A stretch of 6,733 nucleotides of DNA, from contig DJYL01000129.1 of NCBI GenBank assembly GCA_002448495.1, forward strand, positions 5,311 through 12,043. Direction: 5' to 3'. Below are positions 1 through 6,733 of this stretch, piece after piece (the stretch's first letter is position 1; every line of letters begins with the position of its first letter). Source of the DNA: Pseudoselenomonas ruminantium. Lineage in GTDB: Bacteria; Bacillota; Negativicutes; Selenomonadales; Selenomonadaceae. Position numbers and translations under genes: made by a program. The notes below the pieces were generated by a model. It searched no databases and was not told the DNA's origin. It saw nothing but the letters and a program-made list of their open reading frames with translations.

Positions 1-107
1 CCCGGCGTATTGTCCACGGATTTTGCCCGAACAATTTTCCCCTTGGCAAAATCCACCAGCTCATAGCGTTTGTCCAATGAGGCATTCAGGTTAATTACCA
101 GTATCAT
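1..107 (-). CDS. lacC: PfkB-family sugar-phosphate kinase, N-terminal fragment, probably tagatose-6-phosphate kinase
   Basis: Only the first 35 codons plus two bases are present; the gene continues past the left edge. The start reads MILVINLNASLDKRYELVDF and goes on to a VDNTPG segment. That matches the N-terminus of LacC and FruK kinases of the PfkB/ribokinase family: a short beta strand, then an N-(A/P)-S-(L/I)-D substrate-binding motif with Asp12, then the run-up to the G-G-K-G-hN motif, which is cut off. LacC would phosphorylate tagatose 6-phosphate to tagatose 1,6-bisphosphate, the substrate of the aldolase encoded just upstream. The ATG lies 25 nt after the aldolase stop and has a purine-rich GGAAGG/AAAGG ribosome binding site, so the two genes are probably co-transcribed. 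1-Phosphofructokinase (FruK) is the main alternative on sequence alone; the aldolase neighbour favours LacC. Confidence 0.8.
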   Translation of the reverse strand, partial: MILVINLNASLDKRYELVDFAKGKIVRAKSVDNTP

Positions 108-132
108 GTCCTTTACCTTCCTCAATCGTTTA

Positions 133-1101
<969 letters not shown>

Positions 1102-2949
1102 TTATTGCTGCAAATAGAATTCAAAATTATCCAAAGAACCCCAGCTGCCGGCTTTAGCCTGCATTGCCACACCGATAGTGGCCTTGCCATTTTTCACCAC
1201 TACATCCTTGATTTCCACCGTCTGCCATTTATTCCAGCCTGTATCGGTAATGGCTGCGGCTTTCCTTTCACCGTTATCGCCAATGATGAACAGCTCGTAT
1301 TTACTCTGTCCGCCGCCACCCTGCGTGCTTACGGCAACCGTATATTTGCCATCCTTCAGACCAGTCACTTCCTGCTGAGCCACAAAGGCAAAATCCTTGT
1401 CTGCCCAGTAATGCATGGAGCCTTGCCCTAAAGAATCGCCGGCCTTGCTCACCGCATCTACGGCACTCTTGTCGCCGGTAATGGTCCAACCATCCAGATT
1501 TACTTTCTCAAAGTCACCATTGACCAGCAAATTGGCTTTTTTGATGACCGTAACCGTACAGCTTACGGGCTGATTGATACCTGCGACTGTCCCCTTAACG
1601 GTATATGTGCCTTCCTTTTCATAGGTTGGACGAGGCGTCTGCCAGTTTACCGCCAGTTTTTCCGCATGGTCATCGGTATAAGTCACCATGACCTTTTCCG
1701 GCAGACTCACCGGCATACCGACACCACCGGTAACGGCACAATTGTCAATCTCTCTGACTTTCGCCGTTACGGTCTTGCCGTTCTTATCGGATACTTTCGT
1801 AAATACTTCCCAGGAATCCAGTGCTTTGCCATTTTTATCAAACATGGCCAGATTATCCCATTCATTTCCTTCACCGGTTTTCCAGCCGGCACCTTCTACA
1901 GCATACCAGTCAGGTTCCCAGTAGAACATCCCTGTTCCCCGGCCATTAGGTACATTGGCCAGCCGCTCCATAACCGCCCTGAGACCTGAAGCTTGTCCCT
2001 GTACTGTGCTGCGGAAGCCGCCGATTTGTTCCTCTGCGGGACCATAGCAGTTCTTTTGCTTATCAAAGTTTTCATTGGTGTAGCCAAAGGCTGTTTCCAC
2101 CACGATAACATCTTTCTGATAACGGGCGCTGATGTCATTGAGATTATTCTGCAGCTGTTCTAAAGTACCATGCCAGAAGGGATAGTAGGAAAGGCCAATG
2201 ATATCATAGTCCTTGACGCCGTTTTTCGTAATGCTGTCAAAGAAGCTGCGATAAAAAGCATTATCCCCGCCATCCGGCAGATGTACCATCAGCTTCACAT
2301 TCGGCGCTGTTTCCCGTACGGCTTTCAAGCCGGCATTCAAGAGCTCGGAGAAAGCCTTGTCGTTATCGGTGCTGGGCAGTTTGCCGATAGGCCAGAGCAT
2401 ACCGCTTTTCACTTCATTACCAATCTGAATCATTTCCGGTTCACAGCCTGCCTGTTGAAAATTCCTGACAACCTTTGCCGTATAGTCATGGACATCCTTT
2501 ACCAGCTGTTCCTTGCTATGCTTTTCCCATGCCTTCGGTGTAACCTGCTTGCCGGGGTCAGCCCACCAGTCGCTGTAATGGAAATCAATCAGCACTTTCA
2601 AGCCCAAGGCATGAGCACGCTTCGTCATGGCAATGGCACGTGCTTCATCCGTATTGCCACCGCCACCGGGGCCGGCTTTGGGGTCATTCCAGATACGCAG
2701 ACGAATCCAGTTGATGCCATGATTTTTCATAATCTGCAGTTCGTCCATCTGCGTGCCATCGGTATCATAGAATTTCGCGCCCAAAGATTCCATCTCCGGC
2801 AGCATGGAAACATCTGCACCCTTGATGAAATTATCGCTGAGATTGGGGATAGGATTCACCTGCACTGCGGCATCAGCAGGGCTTGCCATCCACAGAGAGC
2901 CTGCGGCCACAGCAGAGAGAACCAATGATTTCAACATAGAGTTTCGCAT
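1102..2949 (-). CDS. ganB: secreted GH53 endo-beta-1,4-galactanase (arabinogalactan endo-galactosidase) with C-terminal accessory domains
   Basis: This 615-residue exported enzyme should hydrolyse internal beta-1,4 bonds of galactan side chains of pectin. Residues 1-27 are a signal peptide ending ASPADA. There is no lipobox. The GH53 domain spans about 38-388. It has FIKGADVSMLPEMES, NWIRLRIWNDP, the very typical LIDFHYSDWWADPGKQ (120-135), IQIGNEV with acid/base Glu179, and VIVVETAFGY with nucleophile Glu285. A bacterial Ig-like domain (Big_4-like) follows at about 395-470. Residues 473-615 start ANLLVNGDFE, include DGW, and end in a beta-rich module resembling CBM61 or CBM4/9 carbohydrate-binding domains. 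GAGGTG lies six bases before the ATG at 2949, which sets the start; the GTG at 2958 falls within that ribosome site. The gene follows the porin by 17 nt, so the pair is probably co-transcribed. It acts in the periplasm or outside the cell. Confidence 0.95.
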   Translation of the reverse strand: MRNSMLKSLVLSAVAAGSLWMASPADAAVQVNPIPNLSDNFIKGADVSMLPEMESLGAKFYDTDGTQMDELQIMKNHGINWIRLRIWNDPKAGPGGGGNTDEARAIAMTKRAHALGLKVLIDFHYSDWWADPGKQVTPKAWEKHSKEQLVKDVHDYTAKVVRNFQQAGCEPEMIQIGNEVKSGMLWPIGKLPSTDNDKAFSELLNAGLKAVRETAPNVKLMVHLPDGGDNAFYRSFFDSITKNGVKDYDIIGLSYYPFWHGTLEQLQNNLNDISARYQKDVIVVETAFGYTNENFDKQKNCYGPAEEQIGGFRSTVQGQASGLRAVMERLANVPNGRGTGMFYWEPDWYAVEGAGWKTGEGNEWDNLAMFDKNGKALDSWEVFTKVSDKNGKTVTAKVREIDNCAVTGGVGMPVSLPEKVMVTYTDDHAEKLAVNWQTPRPTYEKEGTYTVKGTVAGINQPVSCTVTVIKKANLLVNGDFEKVNLDGWTITGDKSAVDAVSKAGDSLGQGSMHYWADKDFAFVAQQEVTGLKDGKYTVAVSTQGGGGQSKYELFIIGDNGERKAAAITDTGWNKWQTVEIKDVVVKNGKATIGVAMQAKAGSWGSLDNFEFYLQQ

Positions 2950-2966
2950 TATCGTCACCTCATCAA

Positions 2967-4451
2967 TCAGAAGCTGTAAGTAAGTGAAGCAAAGCCCGTG
3001 TCCTTGTAGCCGTCAAAGGCTTCACTGGAGCTATACGGCTTAACTTTATACCAGGCCAGTTCAAAATTCGTATTGGGTGCTAACATATAGTCAAAGGCCA
3101 ACCCCCAGCCTCTCATGCCTGCACCGCCATAGCCATTGCCGCCTGCTACATTTAATCTATGCGCCCAGCCAGAAGAATCTACAGCCAATCCGCCCAAGGC
3201 CAGATATTCACCATAAACCTTCCATGTGCCGCCTTTATTCCAATCCATCTTGCCATAGGTCAGGCGCGTCCACCAGCCATTCCGTCCTTTGTCATGGACT
3301 GCACTGGATTTGGCTCCCCAGTCCGCAGCCCCGTCATAGGCATCTACTTTAACATCAGCACCATTATGCACACCCTCAGCAATTAAATTCCATTTAGGTG
3401 CCAGCTGTGCATTAAAGCCATAAGCAAACTGCTTAAAGTTACGGCTCACTGTATCCTTCTGCTTCCATGTCCAATTCGCTCCATTATCCCATGTAGCATA
3501 GGCATCACTCTTGACCTGCGTATCGGAATGCGAATTATAGTAAGCTGCCGTCAGGGTCAAAGCCGGACTTGCCTTGTATTTAAAATCAGCGAAGAAGGCA
3601 TAGTCACTATTATCCGCCCATGTTCCCGGAGTAGCATCGCCATAGCCCACTAACAGACTGGCCCTGTCACTGAAATTTTTGCGTACCATAACCGCATCAA
3701 TAGGATTTTCCCAGTAGATAATGCCCTGACCTAACGATAATTCATTACGTCCTATGGATAAAATGAAATCATTTTTGGCCCGCCAATCAAGCTGCAGCCG
3801 GTTTACGCCTACTTTTTCATAGCCAATGCCATTAGCATTATAATTGTTGCCGTGATCCTTATTATTGCTGGACTTTGCCACATTATCCGTTTCAAATTTC
3901 AACTGTCCGGTGACTGACAGATTATCTGCCGGCTCTCCATAGAATCCCAGCCGCAAACGCAGTTCGTTGCTGTTCACCTTATTGTATTCGTTTTGTGGTT
4001 TTACCGCATAACCATTTTTAACCTCAGTCATCTTCTTGTTGCGGAAATACCGTACGCGGGCGTCGCCCCACCATTTGAAGGAAGATATGCCTTTTTTCAT
4101 TTCCTTGACATCATTTTCCACAGCGGTAAGCCGCACATCCATATCCTTTAATTCCGTGGCAAATTCCCGTTCCAGTTTCTTGAGCACGCCTTTATCCTTA
4201 AGCGCAGCCGTACCATATTTCTCCGATGCCTTGGCTACGATTTCCGCCATTTCATAGCGGTTCATCGTCTTCGTGCCGTTAAATGTTCCGTCCCCGTACC
4301 CTTCAATGACGCCGTCCTCGGCCAGCATTTGAATGGCATCGTAGGCCCAATGTCCTTCAGGCAGATCCTTGAAGGGATTGGCGGCTGCAAAGGCCGTGGA
4401 ACTCATGGCTGTGGCAGCCAGTACGGCAGCAACAAGAGCTTGTTTTTTCAT
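2967..4451 (-). CDS. SLH-domain outer-membrane porin (OmpM-like), probably for galacto-oligosaccharides
   Basis: This 494-residue protein has the domain order of OmpM/Mep45 proteins of Negativicutes. A signal peptide ends at about residue 22 (STAFA). One SLH domain (about 25-75) has FKDLPEGHWAYDAI, GYGDGTF and the closing NRYEMAEIV. A predicted coiled-coil spacer follows (about 88-121), then a beta-barrel (about 127-494) rich in aromatic and alternating hydrophobic strands and ending in Phe (ASLTYSF), as outer-membrane barrels do. In the family the SLH domain binds polyamine-modified peptidoglycan and tethers the outer membrane, and the barrel is a pore. It is somewhat longer than my recollection of general OmpM porins. 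Its place directly before a galactanase suggests a substrate-dedicated paralogue; that specificity is inference. AGGAGG lies 8 nt before the ATG. No strong promoter of its own is visible. Confidence 0.9.
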   Translation of the reverse strand: MKKQALVAAVLAATAMSSTAFAAANPFKDLPEGHWAYDAIQMLAEDGVIEGYGDGTFNGTKTMNRYEMAEIVAKASEKYGTAALKDKGVLKKLEREFATELKDMDVRLTAVENDVKEMKKGISSFKWWGDARVRYFRNKKMTEVKNGYAVKPQNEYNKVNSNELRLRLGFYGEPADNLSVTGQLKFETDNVAKSSNNKDHGNNYNANGIGYEKVGVNRLQLDWRAKNDFILSIGRNELSLGQGIIYWENPIDAVMVRKNFSDRASLLVGYGDATPGTWADNSDYAFFADFKYKASPALTLTAAYYNSHSDTQVKSDAYATWDNGANWTWKQKDTVSRNFKQFAYGFNAQLAPKWNLIAEGVHNGADVKVDAYDGAADWGAKSSAVHDKGRNGWWTRLTYGKMDWNKGGTWKVYGEYLALGGLAVDSSGWAHRLNVAGGNGYGGAGMRGWGLAFDYMLAPNTNFELAWYKVKPYSSSEAFDGYKDTGFASLTYSF

Positions 4452-4495
4452 GAAAATGCCTCCTAAAATTTTGAATATTATGTGATTTTGGGTAT
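4452..4495 (-). promoter_or_regulatory. porin leader: ribosome site and weak promoter candidates
   Basis: This 44-nt stretch between the lacE terminator and the porin ATG contains the AGGAGG ribosome site and AT-rich hexamers CATAAT (4477-4482) and TATACC (4491-4496, overlapping the U-tract) that could serve as -10 elements. Neither has a credible -35 at 16-18 bp; the hexamer at 17 bp from CATAAT is GAGTAT. The palindrome found at the lacE and aldolase promoters is absent here. The porin-galactanase pair may therefore rely on terminator read-through or a weak local promoter. Confidence 0.35.
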
Positions 4496-4545
4496 AAAAA
4501 TACTCCTGCTGCCACTGTTGCCATATTTCAGTTGGCAGCAGGAGT
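4496..4545 (-). terminator. intrinsic terminator after lacE
   Basis: In the minus-strand transcript ACTCCTGCTGCCA (4533-4545) pairs perfectly with TGGCAGCAGGAGT (4502-4514), a 13-bp stem. The 18-nt loop is followed by A and then five T (4496-4500). It begins about 15 nt after the lacE stop and ends about 45 nt before the porin start. It should uncouple lacE from porin-galactanase expression unless there is read-through. Confidence 0.88.
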
Positions 4546-4560
4546 TTATTCCTACTTAAA

Positions 4561-6228
4561 TTAATGTGCCATCAAGGCAAGCGCAAAATCCAATGCTTTT
4601 TCCGGGTCACGGGTAAGCCCTACATATTCCCGGCCACTGGTGGTTGCACTCTTGACGCCCTTAGCTTCGCAATCAGCCTTCAGTTCGTCATACATGGAAG
4701 CCATCTGCGGCGCCAGCACAATGAGGTCAAAGTCCGTAATGATGTCTTTGTGCTGACCGTAAGCCATAGCAATGGATTCCACCGGAGCATGGCGCTGCTC
4801 CGCACCTTTGGTAATGGCTTTTGCCAGCATGGAGCTGGTAGCCCCCGAGGCGCAAAGAACCAGTACCCGCTTCTCATCCGTGGGCAGTTCAGCAGCTGCC
4901 GCAACCGGCGCAGCCTGCTCTGCCGAAGTTTCTGCCACAGATTCATCCTCTGCCGTAAGGCCGGCTTTTTCCTTTTCAACCAGCTGAGCATCATAGACCC
5001 GGAAGAACGGATAGTAAAGCACAGCATCTACGAGGAGAAGCAGCGGTGCCAGTACAAAGGCCAGCTTGGCAAAACCCGTGCCGATAATCAGGCCGATGGG
5101 AGCCGGAGTCGTCCAGGGCAGAATATAAGTAAATGAATTCATGCCCAGGGTATCAACGAAAAATTTGAAAATCCATACATTGAAAATCGGAGCCAGTATG
5201 AACGGGAAGAACAAAACCGGATTCAAGACAATCGGTGCACCAAACAGAATCGGCTCATTTACGGCAAAGGTAACAGGAATGATCGAAGCCCGCCCCACAG
5301 CCCTGAGCTGTTTGGATTTGGCGATAAAAGCGCACATTGCGCAGAACATCAGCGTTGCCCCTGTACCGCCAAGCGTGGCTACGAAATAAGAAGTCGGATG
5401 CGTAAGGATATTCACGGCATGACCGCCATTGCTTACGATTTGCAAATTTGCTTCAATATTGGCAATGTAAATTGCCGTTACTGCCGGTTCTACAATGGAC
5501 GGACCATGAATACCCATGAACCAGAACATCGCCATAGCCCCATAGATGATGGCCACACCCACATAACCATCGGCGGCCACGAAAAGCGGCTTGAACACTT
5601 CCAGCACCCAGGCGCCAAACATCATGCCTGTAGATTCCTTGAAGACGATGCCAAAAACCCAGTAAACCAGTACGGCTACCGACAAAGGGATAAGGTCGGC
5701 AAAGGTCTGGGCGATATAATGAGGAACTTCATCGGGCAGCTTGATGGTGATGTTGCGTTTAACGAAAAACTTGTAAATATTCGGTACCGTAAAGGCTACC
5801 ACAAAAGCGGACAGCAGCCCTTTTGTGCCCATAAACTCTGTGGAGATGCCCCCTTCCACGGGAGCTACCGCCAACAGCAGCAAACAGATAATGGACACAA
5901 TCATGACCGATACATCATTAATCTGCCGCAGCTTCGGCATCTTCGTATTGATGCTGTCCGTCAGACTCTTGGCAATGGTTGCCACCATGAGAATGCCCAG
6001 TATACCCATACTGTAGTTGTAAGCCTGCCAGAGCACTGTACTGATGGATTCCGGCCATTTGTAGTCAAAAATCTCCGGTACGCAGGCCACCAAAATGAAT
6101 AAGGACGAAAACAGGATTACCGGTATGCAGCTCACAAAGCCATCCCGGATTGCCCGCAGGTAGATGTTGTTGGAAACCTTTTCAAACATCGGTTTCAAAG
6201 TCTCTACCATCTTGATCAGTTTTTCCAT
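4561..6228 (-). CDS. lacE: lactose-family PTS permease, EIIC-EIIB fusion
   Basis: This 555-residue inner-membrane protein closely resembles Gram-positive LacE. It imports a beta-galactoside and phosphorylates it at the 6 position. The EIIC domain (about 1-415) opens with NIYLRAIRDGF and VILFSSLFILVA. It carries AKSLTDSIN, FMGTKGLL, VKRNITIKLP and the GIHGPSIVEP motif (His241), followed by GGTGATL, NEPILFGAP (Glu325) and LGMNSFTYILPWTTP. An Ala/Glu-rich linker covers about 418-452. The EIIB domain follows, with phosphorylatable Cys459 in VLVLCASGATSSMLA. No IIA domain is present, so a separate LacF-type IIA must be supplied from elsewhere. A reading from 6327 would add 33 non-homologous residues overlapping the promoter; the ATG at 6228 has AAAGGGA about 7 nt upstream and matches the family N-terminus. 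Substrate could be lactose or, given the galactanase neighbour, galactobiose. A cellobiose-type permease is less likely. Confidence 0.95.
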   Translation of the reverse strand: MEKLIKMVETLKPMFEKVSNNIYLRAIRDGFVSCIPVILFSSLFILVACVPEIFDYKWPESISTVLWQAYNYSMGILGILMVATIAKSLTDSINTKMPKLRQINDVSVMIVSIICLLLLAVAPVEGGISTEFMGTKGLLSAFVVAFTVPNIYKFFVKRNITIKLPDEVPHYIAQTFADLIPLSVAVLVYWVFGIVFKESTGMMFGAWVLEVFKPLFVAADGYVGVAIIYGAMAMFWFMGIHGPSIVEPAVTAIYIANIEANLQIVSNGGHAVNILTHPTSYFVATLGGTGATLMFCAMCAFIAKSKQLRAVGRASIIPVTFAVNEPILFGAPIVLNPVLFFPFILAPIFNVWIFKFFVDTLGMNSFTYILPWTTPAPIGLIIGTGFAKLAFVLAPLLLLVDAVLYYPFFRVYDAQLVEKEKAGLTAEDESVAETSAEQAAPVAAAAELPTDEKRVLVLCASGATSSMLAKAITKGAEQRHAPVESIAMAYGQHKDIITDFDLIVLAPQMASMYDELKADCEAKGVKSATTSGREYVGLTRDPEKALDFALALMAH

Positions 6229-6293
6229 GATGATTCCCTTTCTTTCTCTGAACTTCGAGAACTTTCCGTCAGGTTCTCCCTCGCTATGGTTAC

Positions 6294-6299
6294 AGTATA
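6294..6299 (-). promoter_or_regulatory. -10 element of the lacE promoter
   Basis: On the minus strand this reads TATACT, five of six consensus bases, with transcription expected near 6287 and a leader of about 60 nt. The hexamer 17 bp upstream is AACACG, far from a consensus -35. The conserved regulator block starts 19 bp upstream of the hexamer. The leader contains a small inverted repeat (GAGAAC at 6257-6262 and GTTCTC at 6273-6278, 10-nt loop) of unknown meaning; it does not resemble a BglG/LacT antiterminator target. Confidence 0.6.
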
Positions 6300-6318
6300 A
6301 AACAAAATTGTTTTCTCG

Positions 6319-6346
6319 TGTTTTCACGTTTTGAAAATTTTTTCAA
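6319..6346 (-). promoter_or_regulatory. putative regulator binding site, copy 1 (lacE promoter)
   Basis: Positions 6331-6346 form the palindrome TTGAAAATTTTTTCAA (7-bp arms, 2-bp centre). The adjoining 6319-6330 begins TGTTTTC and contains a third GAAAA-type half-site when read on the minus strand. The whole block matches 24 of 28 positions at 1055-1082 upstream of the aldolase gene, at the same 19-bp distance from the -10. This placement, over and just upstream of the -35 region with no good -35 hexamer, is typical of activator-dependent promoters, though a repressor cannot be excluded. It lies about 80 bp from the divergent T-box promoter. Confidence 0.65.
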
Positions 6347-6425
6347 CAACATAACAGAAATGACCACACTTATTTATCTTAACAGAATATCGCTTCAACG
6401 CAAATAGACTTTGTCCTATTCTGCC

Positions 6426-6454
6426 TTGACAAAGCCTTTTCTGCGTGCTATTAT
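6426..6454 (+). promoter_or_regulatory. sigma-70-type promoter of the T-box transcript
   Basis: A perfect -35 TTGACA (6426-6431) and a near-perfect -10 TATTAT (6449-6454) are separated by exactly 17 bp. Transcription should start near 6461 and run rightward into the T-box leader. The strong consensus fits a constitutive promoter whose output is set by the riboswitch downstream. Confidence 0.85.
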
Positions 6455-6460
6455 TTTCTC

Positions 6461-6733
6461 ATATTTTATAGAAAACCGTTGAAGCGGAAAAAACAGCCGT
6501 TATGCTCTCCCAGAGAGTCCGGGATGCTGAAAACCGGATAGAACACAGACTGCTGCATGGGCCGCCGAGGGCGCACCGAACAGAAGCCTTAGTGCTTATC
6601 AGTAGGCTGCGACGTGAGACATACGTCAGTTGTCAGAGGTATGTTCGTACCTCGTTAAGGGCATGGCACAGCCATGAAACAGGGTGGCACCGCGAGAATT
6701 TCGTCCCTGACAGAAACTATTTTCTGTCGGGGA
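6461..6733 (+). promoter_or_regulatory. T-box riboswitch leader, probably tRNA-Trp responsive
   Basis: The leader carries the T-box sequence AGGGTGGCACCGCG at 6681-6694, the hallmark of the antiterminator that pairs with an uncharged tRNA acceptor end. Upstream is a Stem I with the conserved distal motif AGAGAG (6512-6517) and a TCCGG/CCGGA apical helix (6518-6522 with 6534-6538). Further hairpins follow: AGCCT/AGGCT (6585-6608), GACGT/ACGTC (6611-6627), GAGGTA/TACCTC (6636-6653) and Stem III CATGGC/GCCATG (6662-6676). By hand folding, GCGG (6484-6487) pairs with CCGC (6562-6565) and CAGC (6494-6497) with GCTG (6552-6555). That leaves TGG (6558-6560) followed by a purine in the specifier position. 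TGG means Trp, and the T-box TGGC bulge calls for a tRNA with discriminator G73, as tRNA-Trp has. Asp (GAC) and Asn (AAC) are alternatives. The regulated gene is outside the window. Confidence 0.93.
6704..6733 (+). terminator. T-box regulatory terminator hairpin
   Basis: TCCCTGACAGAAA (6704-6716) pairs with TTTCTGTCGGGGA (6721-6733), 13 bp with one G-U, around a 4-nt loop. The 5' arm shares TCCCT with the 3' side of the antiterminator, which pairs with the AGGG of the T-box motif, so the two structures exclude each other. The window ends at the last base of the stem, so the U-tract is not visible. Confidence 0.85.

Noticed and set aside
2950..2958. GTG start of the galactanase at 2958.
   Set aside because: The GTG is part of the GAGGTG ribosome site that serves the ATG at 2949.
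6229..6327. 33-residue N-terminal extension of the PTS permease from the ATG at 6327.
   Set aside because: The added residues have no resemblance to LacE, the reading overlaps the -10 and the promoter block, and the ATG at 6228 has its own ribosome site and matches the family start.
6317..6328. CGTGTTTTCACG as a separate 12-bp operator over the lacE -35 region.
   Set aside because: The equivalent positions at the aldolase promoter (TTTGTTTTCGCC) keep TGTTTTC but not the symmetry, so it is better treated as part of the shared 28-bp block.
6541..6547. GAA-CAC-A read as a His specifier in the T-box.
   Set aside because: It fits the usual GAA-NNN-A pattern, but bacterial tRNA-His has C73, which would need TGGG rather than the observed TGGC, and its position is too close to the distal helix.

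Overview
The window looks like part of a chromosome from a diderm Firmicute of the Negativicutes (Selenomonas, Mitsuokella or Megamonas type). The main reason is an outer-membrane porin that begins with a signal peptide and one S-layer-homology (SLH) domain, the OmpM architecture of that class. It sits beside typically Firmicute features: a lactose-family PTS permease and a T-box leader. The genus is inferred, not shown.

Layout, right to left. Four complete genes and one cut gene all lie on the minus strand: lacE-type PTS EIICB (4561-6228), SLH porin (2967-4451), GH53 endo-beta-1,4-galactanase (1102-2949), class II tagatose-bisphosphate aldolase (133-987), and the first 35 codons of a PfkB-family sugar-phosphate kinase, probably lacC (1-107, running off the left edge). 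Strong hairpin terminators follow lacE (4496-4545) and the galactanase (1039-1091). The porin and galactanase are 17 nt apart, and the aldolase and kinase 25 nt apart. The roughly 500-nt region at the right end has no gene. It holds the lacE control region and, pointing the other way, a consensus promoter and a complete T-box riboswitch with its terminator, whose regulated gene lies beyond the right edge.

How the genes fit together (inference). The galactanase cuts beta-1,4-galactan into short galacto-oligosaccharides. The porin may admit them through the outer membrane. The LacE-type PTS phosphorylates and imports a beta-galactoside, and the tagatose-6-phosphate route (kinase plus aldolase) turns the galactose 6-phosphate part into triose phosphates. 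The IIA protein, phospho-beta-galactosidase and galactose-6-phosphate isomerase are not in the window.

Most notable observation: the lacE and aldolase promoters share a 28-bp block, 24 of 28 positions identical, containing the 16-bp palindrome TTGAAAA-NN-TTTTCAA. The block lies exactly 19 bp upstream of the -10 hexamer in both cases, and neither promoter has a recognisable -35. This looks like the binding site of a dedicated, probably activating, regulator. At the aldolase promoter the palindrome lies inside the loop of the galactanase terminator.
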